DNA of 13,342 nt from Geodermatophilaceae bacterium (GCA_013813215.1 JACCSC010000489.1:1-13342); one strand, 5' to 3'; positions 1 to 6,017 are shown, counted from the first letter of the stretch. Numbers and translations: made by a program. The notes: a model not told the origin generated them from the letters alone.

Positions 1-1
1 C

Positions 2-574
2 CTGGCCCACGCGCTGAACGCCGAGGCGCGGGCGCTGGTCGAGGCCGGGGCGACCATGCTGCAGATCGACGAGCCGTTCCTCGCGGGGTACCCCGAGCAG
101 GTGGGACTGGCGGTGGAGGCGATCAACGTGGTCACCGCGGGCGTCGAGGCGACCTGGGCATTGCACGTCTGCTACGGCAACCGCTACGCGCGCCCGTCGT
201 GGGAGGGGCACTACACGTTCCTCTTCCCCGCGGTCCTCGACGCGGGTGTCGATCAGCTCGTCCTCGAGTTCGCCCGCAAGGGCGATGAGGACCTGCCGTC
301 GGTGGCGGAGCTGGGCTGGGACCGGGCGCTCGGCCTCGGCGTACTCGACGTCAAGAGCGAGCAGGTCGAGACCGCGGAGGTCGTGGCCGGCCGGATCCGT
401 CGCGCGCTGAAAGTGATCGACGCGGACAAGCTGGTGGTGAACCCCGACTGCGGTTTGCGCCACGTTCCCCCGGCGGTGGCCCGAGCCAAGCTCTCGGCCA
501 TGGTCGAGGGCGCCGCGCAGGTCCGGGGCCAGCTCACCGGTGCACCCGTCGCGGTGGGTGCTGCGCGTCAATAG
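2..574 (+). CDS. Core-MetE-type methionine synthase (cobalamin-independent fold), 3' part only
   Basis: The gene enters the window already open: frame 2 reads through from base 2, so the N-terminal part is missing and 190 codons remain. The protein ends in the C-terminal barrel of the MetE superfamily, which transfers a methyl group to a zinc-bound thiol such as homocysteine. The zinc site is complete: an H-x-C pair in ALHVCYGN (bases 164-172 carry His and Cys), a Glu in QLVLEFA about 34 residues later, and a Cys in NPDCGLR. The DVKSEQVET strand is also family-typical. The fragment alone cannot show whether the N-terminal folate-binding half of full MetE is present; family knowledge of short 'core-MetE' enzymes makes a single-domain protein of about 340-370 residues likely. 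The gene converges on the GNAT gene with a 25-bp gap, so it is not in an operon with it. The methyl donor is unknown; corrinoid protein or a folate are both possible. Confidence 0.85.
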   Translation: MAHALNAEARALVEAGATMLQIDEPFLAGYPEQVGLAVEAINVVTAGVEATWALHVCYGNRYARPSWEGHYTFLFPAVLDAGVDQLVLEFARKGDEDLPSVAELGWDRALGLGVLDVKSEQVETAEVVAGRIRRALKVIDADKLVVNPDCGLRHVPPAVARAKLSAMVEGAAQVRGQLTGAPVAVGAARQ

Positions 575-599
575 TGACGCGCATACCCTCCATACGGAG

Positions 600-1091
600 T
601 CAGCGAGCCGTCAGATCCAGGCCGTAGACGCAGAACCGAGCCCCGAGGTGCTCGAACTCCCGCCGCGGCGTGAAGCCCGCACTCTGGTAGAGCGCACGGG
701 CGGCGTGCATCATCGCCGCGGTGTGCAGCCCAACCGCCGGTACGCCGTCCGCGGTCGCCCGATGCAGGCAGTCCGCGACGAGCCGCCGGCCGATGCCGTG
801 GCCGCGGGCGGCCCGGTCCACCGCGAGCACCCGGATCACCGCCCACTCCGTCGGCACGTAGACGTAGGAGCGCGGCCCGGGCGGCAGGTAGGTGACCGTG
901 CCGACCAGTTCACCGTTCCGGACGGCGACCAAGAGCAGCCCCTCCGCCGCTGGGGCCACGACGCCGGCCAGGTTGGTGTTCATCCGTATCCATCGGTCCG
1001 GCTCGAGGTACGGCTCGAACTCGGCGTACGCCCGGCGCACCAGGGACAGCACCGCCGGCCGCTCGTTGGGCGCAATCGGGCGGATTTCCAC
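600..1091 (-). CDS. GNAT-family N-acetyltransferase
   Basis: This is a 163-residue single-domain GNAT protein, the usual length for the family. It would transfer an acetyl group from acetyl-CoA to an amine; the substrate cannot be told. The acetyl-CoA pyrophosphate loop (motif A) is clear: VIRVLAVDRAARGHGIGRRL, with the R-x-x-G-x-G core. It is followed by the helix ADCLHRATADG and the C-terminal ALYQSAGFTPRREFEH strand-turn typical of motif B. I chose the GTG at 1091-1089 because the fold begins directly after it (VEIRPIAPNERPAV) and a terminator-like hairpin lies just upstream; an in-frame CTG sits at 1100. No good Shine-Dalgarno is visible. The upstream gene on the same strand (MetE-like) ends 56 bp before, so the two may be co-transcribed if the hairpin is leaky. 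The reading frame stays open upstream inside the MetE-like gene, which is a shadow effect of high GC. Confidence 0.82.
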   Translation of the reverse strand: MEIRPIAPNERPAVLSLVRRAYAEFEPYLEPDRWIRMNTNLAGVVAPAAEGLLLVAVRNGELVGTVTYLPPGPRSYVYVPTEWAVIRVLAVDRAARGHGIGRRLVADCLHRATADGVPAVGLHTAAMMHAARALYQSAGFTPRREFEHLGARFCVYGLDLTAR

Positions 1092-1101
1092 GGAGGACAG
1101 T

Positions 1102-1127
1102 GGACCCGCGCCGTCGGACGCGGGCCC
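1102..1127 (-). terminator. Hairpin after the MetE-like gene, terminator candidate
   Basis: Read on the - strand, a 9-bp GC-rich stem (GGGCCCGCG against CGCGGGTCC) closes an 8-nt loop. The single non-Watson-Crick position is G-U in the - strand RNA but would be A-C on the + strand, which favours a role in the - strand transcript. It lies between the stop of the MetE-like gene (1148) and the GNAT start (1091). There is no U tract, which is common for actinobacterial terminators; it could instead be an mRNA-processing or stability element. Confidence 0.45.
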
Positions 1128-1147
1128 ACCAGTCGAGGGGAGCGGGC

Positions 1148-2317
1148 TCAGGAGACGCCCAGCTCCTCCGCCGCCCGCCGGGTGCCTTCCACCCGGTTGG
1201 TGATCTTCTGGAACGCGATGTCCCGGGCATAGTCCGGGGAGCCGTGGTTCGGCTTCTCGTCGATGCTGAACGGCGAGAACCCGCAGTCGTCGGTGGAGCC
1301 GAGCTGCTGCCGGTCGATGAAGTTCGCCGCGCGGACGAGCTGCTTGGCGATCTCCTCGGCCGACTCGACCCGCGGGCTCTGGGTCACGGTGGTGCCGATG
1401 TAGGCCATCTGGGTGACACCCTCGGCGTCGGAGCGCAAGTGCTTGCCGATGGTCTCGTACACCGGGTCCTTGTCCCGCTCGCTGGCGAGCTGGATCAGGA
1501 AGTAGCCGGCGTTGATATCGAACATCGAGCCCAGCAGGTTGTTGTAGGGCACGTCGGCGGAGTGCACGGAGTCCCGGTCCCCGCCGGGGCAGGTGTGGAT
1601 ACCGATGTTCGTCCGCTCCTCGGCGGAGAAGCGCTCCATGACGCGGTTGTTCAGCTCGATGAAGTGCGGCAGCAGGCCGGCGCCGGTCCACGGGTTGCGT
1701 GAGTCCTCACGGGTGGCCAGGCGGCCCTCGGTGAAGTCGACGGATACCCGCTCGGCACCGGCGGCGAAGGCCTCCCGGATGTCCCTCTCGCACTCGTCGA
1801 TCAGCGCGGCCTCGAACTCGTCGCGGCTGTAGCCCTCCACCGGGTCCTTCAGCGGATAGAGCAGGGCCAGCATGGAAGGGGCGATCACGGCCTGCTTCAT
1901 CGGCTTGCTGGCGTAGGGCTTGGACTTCTTCAACGTGTCCGCCGCGTGCTGGTTGTACTTGAACGGCCCGCTCTCCAACTTGGGCAACTGGCGGCCGTGG
2001 CCGTCGGCGAAGATGGCGAAGAACTGCCCGCCCGGGCCGAGACCCGGGGCCAGGCCGGTGCCGGCCAGCGTGTCGGCGATGGGGTACGTGGCGAACGACG
2101 ACCAGCGCTGCTCGCCGTCGGAGATGATCGGGGAGCCGGTGGCCTCGAAGCGCTCGACGGAGTCCTTGACCGCGGCGTCCTGTTCCTTCTCCAGGTCGTC
2201 CTTGCCGATCTCGCCCTTGTCGTATTTGGCGTAGGCCTCCTGCAATGTGGTGGGCCTCGGGAGCGAACCGACCGGTTCGGTGGGGATTCCGGTTGCCGTC
2301 CTGGGGTCGTAACTCAT
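1148..2317 (-). CDS. MetE-like methyltransferase (cobalamin-independent methionine synthase II family)
   Basis: This is a 389-residue protein of the MetE C-terminal barrel type without the N-terminal half of full-length MetE. The N-terminus has the family opening GIPTEPVGSLPRP and the ISDGEQRW strand (E. coli MetE-like substrate-binding region). Two zinc ligands are visible as His-x-Cys in GIHTCPGGD and a third as Cys in TDDCGFSPF. Where the other MetE-like gene in this window has Glu (LVLEFA), this one has Gln in YFLIQLASE, with a Glu four residues on. From memory the 'QLASE' form recurs in this subfamily, so it is probably a subfamily trait and not damage. The ATG at 2317 has GAGAGG about 7 nt upstream. 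A promoter candidate lies at 2456-2485, giving a leader of about 130 nt. The likely role is methyl transfer to homocysteine or another thiol; the methyl donor and exact acceptor are unproven. Confidence 0.85.
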   Translation of the reverse strand: MSYDPRTATGIPTEPVGSLPRPTTLQEAYAKYDKGEIGKDDLEKEQDAAVKDSVERFEATGSPIISDGEQRWSSFATYPIADTLAGTGLAPGLGPGGQFFAIFADGHGRQLPKLESGPFKYNQHAADTLKKSKPYASKPMKQAVIAPSMLALLYPLKDPVEGYSRDEFEAALIDECERDIREAFAAGAERVSVDFTEGRLATREDSRNPWTGAGLLPHFIELNNRVMERFSAEERTNIGIHTCPGGDRDSVHSADVPYNNLLGSMFDINAGYFLIQLASERDKDPVYETIGKHLRSDAEGVTQMAYIGTTVTQSPRVESAEEIAKQLVRAANFIDRQQLGSTDDCGFSPFSIDEKPNHGSPDYARDIAFQKITNRVEGTRRAAEELGVS

Positions 2318-2679
2318 ACTGCCGCCTCTCGTGAGCGGTGCCGGGACCGGGCGAGCGCTCGGTCATCGCACTCGGAGCTGCCGAACCGGGTGTCACTGCC
2401 AGCGGTGCGCCGCCGTCACCAACTGTCGACGGAAGTCCACCCACTACCGCTGCGGACCGTAGCGCCGTTCGTCGAAGAGCGTCAACGAAAGCGGAGAATG
2501 CCCGGCAGGCCTCGGATGCGCCGGGTCTCGGCATGCCTTCCTGTCTGCCACGGACGTGGTTCGGACCCACGGCTGCGCGGCGCTCCCGTTCCGGCCAGCC
2601 ACGGCTGCGGGTCGTCGCCCGGCGTACTGCAGGAGCGCTACGCCGGGACTTCCTGCCGGTGCTCGCGCGGCGCATCGAG
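2318..2679. other. Gene-free stretch between the MetE-like gene and tRNA-Arg
   Basis: These 362 bp hold the promoter and leader of the MetE-like gene in the left half and the region downstream of tRNA-Arg in the right half. The + strand ORFs here have no domain character; the ones running into the tRNA end in the well-known false motif produced by translating a tRNA backwards. I see no second RNA gene, repeat array or integrase remnant. Confidence 0.6.
2456..2485 (-). promoter_or_regulatory. Promoter candidate for the MetE-like gene
   Basis: On the - strand a TTGACG -35 box (2485-2480) and a TACGGT -10 box (2461-2456) are separated by 18 nt, a good fit to actinobacterial housekeeping promoters (TTGAC, TANNNT). 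The predicted transcript starts near 2449, about 130 nt before the ATG at 2317. No SAM or cobalamin riboswitch consensus is recognisable in this leader. Confidence 0.5.
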
Positions 2680-2752
2680 TGCGCCCGGCAGGACTCGAAC
2701 CTGCGACCGACTGCTTAGAAGGCAGCTGCTCTATCCACTGAGCTACGGGCGC
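2680..2752 (-). tRNA. tRNA-Arg(TCT)
   Basis: The complement folds into a complete 73-nt cloverleaf. The acceptor stem is GCGCCCG (2752-2746) against CGGGCGC (2687-2681), with discriminator A at 2680. The D stem is GCTC/GAGC. The anticodon stem GCTGC/GCAGT closes the loop CTTCTAA, which gives anticodon TCT and reads AGA/AGG arginine codons. The T arm is GCAGG-TTCGAGT-CCTGC. CCA is not encoded. The tRNA begins 15 nt after the stop of the FlK-type thioesterase gene on the same strand, so it may be read from that promoter or from one inside that gene. AGA and AGG are rare codons in a genome of this GC content. Confidence 0.97.
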
Positions 2753-2767
2753 CCGCCGGCAGCCAGC

Positions 2768-3142
2768 CTACCGAGCGAGGAAGCGTTCCCGGTCCACGAC
2801 GGCACGAACGATCCGCCCGCGGGCAGCCACGATGCCGTCGGCGTTCGTGGCCGAGACGTCGAAGCCCAGGCGTCGATCGACGACCTCCACCAACGTGACC
2901 CGGACCGTGACGTGGACCGCGAGCGGTGACGGGGCCAGGTGGTCCAGCTCGACGCGGATTCCGACGGTGGTCTGCCCGGGCTCCAGCATCGGTTCGACCG
3001 CGGAGACCGTCGCGGCCTCCAGCCAGGCGAGCAGCCGCGGCGTACCCAGGACGGGCAGCGAGCCGCTGCCCAGCGAGGCCGCGGTGTCGATATCGAGTAC
3101 CTCGAAGATCCGGCTGGCCGCCGCGCCGACCGTCGCTGTCAC
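2768..3142 (-). CDS. FlK-type hot-dog acyl-CoA/acyl-ACP thioesterase
   Basis: This 124-residue protein aligns by eye along most of its length with the fluoroacetyl-CoA thioesterase FlK of Streptomyces cattleya. All three FlK catalytic residues have counterparts: Thr34 in VLGTPRLL (FlK Thr42), Glu42 in AWLEAAT (Glu50) and His68 in LDHLAPSP (His76). The shared block VEPMLEPGQTTVG matches the FlK 'APYLEPGEGS' region. Such enzymes hydrolyse acyl thioesters; most family members outside S. cattleya have unknown substrates, and fluoroacetate should not be assumed. The GTG at 3142 fits the N-terminal length of the family; an in-frame GTG pair lies about 11 codons upstream. A TAGGGT -10 box ends 8 nt before the GTG and there is no Shine-Dalgarno, so the mRNA is probably leaderless. 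The gene is divergent from the ketosynthase/ACP cassette, which suggests it may release or proofread acyl groups for it. Confidence 0.85.
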   Translation of the reverse strand: MTATVGAAASRIFEVLDIDTAASLGSGSLPVLGTPRLLAWLEAATVSAVEPMLEPGQTTVGIRVELDHLAPSPLAVHVTVRVTLVEVVDRRLGFDVSATNADGIVAARGRIVRAVVDRERFLAR

Positions 3143-3168
3143 AGGGGGTGACCCTAGCCAACTAGGCT
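3138..3168. promoter_or_regulatory. Divergent promoter/operator region between thioesterase and ketosynthase genes
   Basis: Two TANNNT -10 boxes face away from each other: TAGGGT on the - strand (3156-3151) for the thioesterase, and TAGGCT on the + strand (3163-3168) for the ketosynthase. No clear -35 box accompanies either. The perfect inverted repeat CCTAG-CCAA-CTAGG (3153-3166) overlaps both boxes, and a second one, GTCAC-AGGGG-GTGAC (3138-3152), covers the thioesterase start. A protein bound to either repeat could control both directions. The + strand transcript would start near 3175, leaving room for the Shine-Dalgarno at 3191-3196. Confidence 0.4.
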
Positions 3169-3202
3169 GGCGCACCACACCAGCTTCGCCGGGAGGTGCA
3201 GG

Positions 3203-4429
3203 ATCGGCCGTCGGGTCGTCGTCACCGGCATCGGGATCGTCGGACCGCTCGGCCTCGACGCCGAGTCGACCTGGGCGGCGCTGCGCCGCGGTCGCTCGGG
3301 GATCGGGCCGGTGACCGGCGTCGACGTGAGCGACCTGCCGGCCCGGATAGCCGCACAGGCCGGCGGCTTCGACCCGGTGGACGCCCTCGGCGTCCGAGCG
3401 GCGCGAGCCAGCGATCGGTTCGCGCAGTTCGCCGTCGTCGCCGCCCGGGAGGCAGTGCGCAACGCGGGCTGGGCGGCCACCGGCGGACCGCGCTGGTCGG
3501 CCATCGTCGGGACGGGGCTCGGGGGAGTGGCCACCTTCGAGCGGGCGATGGGCACGCTGAGCGATCGTGGACCGACCCGGATGAGCCCGTACACCGCCCC
3601 GGCGATGATCCCGAACGCCGCCGTCGCCGCCGTCGCGATGGACGCCGGGTGCCGGGGACCCTCCCTGTGCCCGACGACGGCATGTGCGGCAGGGACGGAC
3701 GCGGTCGGCGCCGGTGCGGACCTGATCCGGCTGGGGCGGGCCGACGTGGTGCTGGCCGGCGGCGCCGAGGCCCCGGTCACCCGCGCGATGCTGGCCGCCT
3801 TCGCGGCCATGCGCGCCGCCTCGACGCGCAACGAGGACCCGCAGCAGGCCTGCCGGCCGTTCGACCGGAACCGCAATGGGCTGGTCATGGGCGAGGGTGC
3901 GGCTGTCCTGGTCCTCGAGGAGGCGGCCGCCGCGGCGGCCCGTGGGGCCTCGGTGCTCTGCGAGGTCGTCGGGTACGGCGCCAGCTGCGACGCGCACCAC
4001 ACGACCGCCCCTGACCCCGCCGGGACGGCGGCGGAGGCAGCGGTGCGGCAAGCCCTCGCCGAGGCGGAGATCACCTCGGTCGACCACGTCAACGCCCACG
4101 GCACCGGGACGAAGCTGAACGACGCCGCCGAGGCCGGCGTGCTGGCCCGGGTGATCGGTCCGACGGTCCCGGTGACCTCGACCAAGTCGATGACCGGGCA
4201 CCTGATGGGCGCCGCGGGTGCGCTGGAGGCTGCGATCTGCGCCCTCGTGCTCCGCGATCAGGTACTGCCGCCGACGATCAACTGCGAGGACCAGGATCCG
4301 GAGTGCGCGGGGATCAGCGTCGTTCGGGAGGTCACGCCCGCCGCGGTCACCGATGTGCTGAGCACCAGCTTCGGCTTCGGCGGTCACAATGCAGCGTTGG
4401 TGCTGCGACGTCCCGGTTCTCGCTCGTGA
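3203..4429 (+). CDS. FabF-type 3-oxoacyl-ACP synthase (ketosynthase 1), non-canonical start
   Basis: This is a KASII/type II PKS ketosynthase that would condense an acyl-enzyme with malonyl-ACP. Counting from the start at 3203 it has 408 residues, the normal FabF length. The catalytic set is complete: Cys161 in TACAAGTD, His299 in VNAHGTGT, Lys328 and His333 in TKSMTGHLMGAAG, plus the GFGGHN loop near the C-terminus. The start is odd. The N-terminal strand GRRVVVTGIGIVGPLG is clearly coded, yet between the in-frame stop at 3155-3157 and the GTG at 3311 there is no ATG, GTG or TTG. GGGAGG at 3191-3196 places ATC at 3203 at ideal spacing; CTG at 3167 is the other candidate but overlaps the -10 box. 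Starting at GTG 3311 would delete 36 residues of the fold. The gene is followed by the ACP and a second ketosynthase on the same strand. Confidence 0.85.
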   Translation: MGRRVVVTGIGIVGPLGLDAESTWAALRRGRSGIGPVTGVDVSDLPARIAAQAGGFDPVDALGVRAARASDRFAQFAVVAAREAVRNAGWAATGGPRWSAIVGTGLGGVATFERAMGTLSDRGPTRMSPYTAPAMIPNAAVAAVAMDAGCRGPSLCPTTACAAGTDAVGAGADLIRLGRADVVLAGGAEAPVTRAMLAAFAAMRAASTRNEDPQQACRPFDRNRNGLVMGEGAAVLVLEEAAAAAARGASVLCEVVGYGASCDAHHTTAPDPAGTAAEAAVRQALAEAEITSVDHVNAHGTGTKLNDAAEAGVLARVIGPTVPVTSTKSMTGHLMGAAGALEAAICALVLRDQVLPPTINCEDQDPECAGISVVREVTPAAVTDVLSTSFGFGGHNAALVLRRPGSRS

Positions 4430-4500
4430 AAGGATCGTCCGGCCCGTGCCTCCGACACCGGGAGATGGCAATGAGCGCTGACGGCGGACGCAGCCGATGA
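4426..4500 (+). CDS. Possible 24-codon linking ORF between ketosynthase 1 and ACP
   Basis: A GTG at 4426 overlaps the ketosynthase stop (GTGA, 4426-4429). The frame then runs 24 codons to a TGA at 4498-4500 that overlaps the ACP start (ATGA, 4497-4500). Inside it, an ATG at 4471 preceded by GGGAG at 4460-4464 gives a shorter 9-codon version with a better ribosome site. The peptide is basic and Gly/Ser rich with one Cys and resembles no known family. Its most plausible job, if translated, is to carry ribosomes from the ketosynthase to the ACP, whose own Shine-Dalgarno is weak. It could also be a chance open frame. Confidence 0.3.
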   Translation: MKGSSGPCLRHREMAMSADGGRSR

Positions 4501-4745
4501 CCCAGCCCGTGACGGCGGAGACCGTCCGCACCGACGCCGCGCGCCACCTCGGCATCGGCCGGGAGCAGCTGACGCCGGGTCTGCTGCTCGGCGAGGATCT
4601 GGGGCTGGACTCGCTGGCCGGCATCGAGCTGTCGATGTCCCTTGAGGAGCGCTACCAGATCACCATCACCGACGATGAACTCGCCGACGTGTCGACGTAC
4701 GGCGAACTCGAGGCGCTCGTACTGGCCAAGGTGAGTGCCCGATGA
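4497..4745 (+). CDS. Acyl carrier protein
   Basis: This 82-residue protein has the size and acidic four-helix layout of a type II acyl carrier protein. The phosphopantetheine attachment site is Ser39 in LGLDSLAGIEL, preceded by the usual LLLGEDLGLDS lead-in. Helix III is recognisable as TITDDELADVSTYGELEALV. Holo-ACP would carry the growing acyl chain between the two flanking ketosynthases. The ATG at 4497 overlaps the stop of the small linking ORF, and its own stop (4743-4745) overlaps the ATG of ketosynthase 2 as ATGA, so the three are probably co-translated. The normal fatty-acid context (fabD, fabH) is not seen, which points to a dedicated carrier and not the housekeeping AcpP. No ACP synthase or PPTase gene lies in the window. 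Confidence 0.93.
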   Translation: MTQPVTAETVRTDAARHLGIGREQLTPGLLLGEDLGLDSLAGIELSMSLEERYQITITDDELADVSTYGELEALVLAKVSAR

Positions 4746-5932
4746 TCGAGGCGCGCGACGGCCGGCGGGTCGTCATCACCGGGCTGGGCGTCCTCGCCCC
4801 GTGCGGCACCGGTGTCGACGATTTCTGGGCCGGTCTCCGTAAGCCGGCCGAGCCGCTCGTCGAGCGCAAGATCCCGGACTTCGACGCGGCACAGTGGGGG
4901 ATCAAGCACGTCGAGGCCCGCCGGATGGACCTCTTCGCGCAGTTCGCCGTCGCTGCGGCCGTGCAGGCGCTCGGGGACGCCGGCCTGGACACGGCCTCGC
5001 CGTACGCCGAGGAGCGCTGCGGCATCCTGCTGGGCACCGGCATCGGCGGCGTGCACGCCTGGGAGACGCAGACCCAGGTGCTGCTGGACAAGGGTCCCGC
5101 CCGCGTCTCGCCCCTGGTGGTCCCCATGGTGATGCCGAACGCCGGAGCCGCCGCGGTGTCGCTGCGCTTCGGTTGGCGGGGACCGGTCGAGACCGTCTGC
5201 ACCGCCTGTGCGGCCGGCACGCACGCGGTGAGCAACGGCGCGAAGCTCGTGGCCTCCGGCCGCTGCGACGCGGTCCTGGTCGGAGGTAGCGAGGCGGCAC
5301 ACTCGGGCCTGATGAGCACCGGCTTCGGCAACATGAAGGCGCTGTCGAACAGCGGGATCTCGCGGCCGTTCGACATCGACCGGGACGGGTTCTGCTCCGC
5401 CGAAGCGGGCGGCATGCTGGTCCTGGAAGAGGCCTCGGCGGCCGAGGCCCGCGGCGCCCACATCTACGCCGAGATCGCCGGAAGTGGATCCAGCGCCGAC
5501 GCCCACCACCTCACCGCCCCCGCCCCCGACGGCCGAGGTGCCATCGCCTCGATGCGGGCGGCGCTGGCCGATGCCGGGCTGGAACCGGGCCAGATCACCC
5601 ACGTCAACGCGCACGGAACCTCGACCCAGCTCAACGACCTGACCGAGGCCAAGGCGGTCGCCGAGGTCTTCGGCGCCGGCGGGCCCGCGATCACCTCGAT
5701 CAAGGGCGTCACCGGGCACTCGCTCGGCGCGGCCGGCGCGGTGGAGGCCGTGGCCCTGGCCCTGACCTTCCACCACCGCGAGCTGCCGCCGACGATGGGC
5801 ACCGAGAACGTCGATCCGGCGTTCGAGATCGACCTCGTCACCGAGCCGCGGTCCTGGACCCCCGGCCCGGCCCTGTCCAACTCCTTCGCCTTCGGCGGGC
5901 ACAACGGCACGGTGGTGTTCCTGCCGGCCTGA
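4742..5932 (+). CDS. FabF-type 3-oxoacyl-ACP synthase (ketosynthase 2)
   Basis: This 396-residue ketosynthase is of KASII/type II PKS type. The catalytic residues are all present: Cys156 in CTACAAGTH, His291 in HVNAHGTST, Lys321 and His326 in SIKGVTGHSLGAAG, and the AFGGHN loop near the end. Because the Cys is intact it is not a chain-length factor, which usually has Gln there. One difference from ketosynthase 1: the conserved G-E-G turn after the active-site lid (VMGEGAA in ketosynthase 1) reads CSAEAGG at 218-224. It may therefore differ in substrate preference. The ATG overlaps the ACP stop, so it is translationally coupled. The two ketosynthases share the same architecture but are clearly diverged, more like a heterodimer or a two-stage elongation pair than a recent duplication. 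It ends 162 bp before trpS, with two hairpins between them. Confidence 0.92.
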   Translation: MIEARDGRRVVITGLGVLAPCGTGVDDFWAGLRKPAEPLVERKIPDFDAAQWGIKHVEARRMDLFAQFAVAAAVQALGDAGLDTASPYAEERCGILLGTGIGGVHAWETQTQVLLDKGPARVSPLVVPMVMPNAGAAAVSLRFGWRGPVETVCTACAAGTHAVSNGAKLVASGRCDAVLVGGSEAAHSGLMSTGFGNMKALSNSGISRPFDIDRDGFCSAEAGGMLVLEEASAAEARGAHIYAEIAGSGSSADAHHLTAPAPDGRGAIASMRAALADAGLEPGQITHVNAHGTSTQLNDLTEAKAVAEVFGAGGPAITSIKGVTGHSLGAAGAVEAVALALTFHHRELPPTMGTENVDPAFEIDLVTEPRSWTPGPALSNSFAFGGHNGTVVFLPA

Positions 5933-5970
5933 CCGCTACCCTCCGCCGGTGAGATCACCAGACCTGCGGT

Positions 5971-5996
5971 GGTGGGCGCCCTAGCGGCGGCCCACC
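5971..5996 (+). terminator. Hairpin 1 between ketosynthase 2 and trpS
   Basis: GGTGGGC-GCC (5971-5980) pairs with GGC-GCCCACC (5986-5996) with one bulged G and a 5-nt loop CTAGC. It lies 38 bp after the ketosynthase 2 stop. Its left arm could also pair with CCCACC at 6011-6016, so it may be one of two exclusive states. It could be the terminator of the ketosynthase cassette or part of a trpS leader. Confidence 0.4.
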
Positions 5997-6017
5997 GATC
6001 CTGCACGTCCCCCACCC

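Noticed and set aside
2318..2455. SAM or cobalamin riboswitch before the MetE-like gene
   Set aside because: No consensus core of either class was found on the - strand leader.
2500..2515. Near-copy (14 of 16 bases) of the tRNA-Arg 3' end, as an attachment-site remnant
   Set aside because: The match is short, GC-rich, only about 170 bp from the tRNA and there is no integrase or foreign-looking DNA between them.
2338..2741. Two + strand ORFs ending in an ARQDSNLRPT / PAGLEPAT-like peptide
   Set aside because: This peptide signature arises from translating the complement of a tRNA; the real feature is tRNA-Arg(TCT) at 2680-2752.
3311..3313. GTG as the start of ketosynthase 1
   Set aside because: It would delete the N-terminal strand and glycine loop that are clearly coded upstream, and has no Shine-Dalgarno.
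2768..4624. 618-codon - strand ORF covering the thioesterase and ketosynthase 1
   Set aside because: Only its last 124 codons look like protein; the rest is the antisense shadow of ketosynthase 1 and ACP, Arg/Gly/Pro-rich with no domain.
3206..5932. Ketosynthase / chain-length-factor pair as in aromatic type II PKS
   Set aside because: Both proteins keep the active-site Cys and both His; a chain-length factor would lack the Cys.
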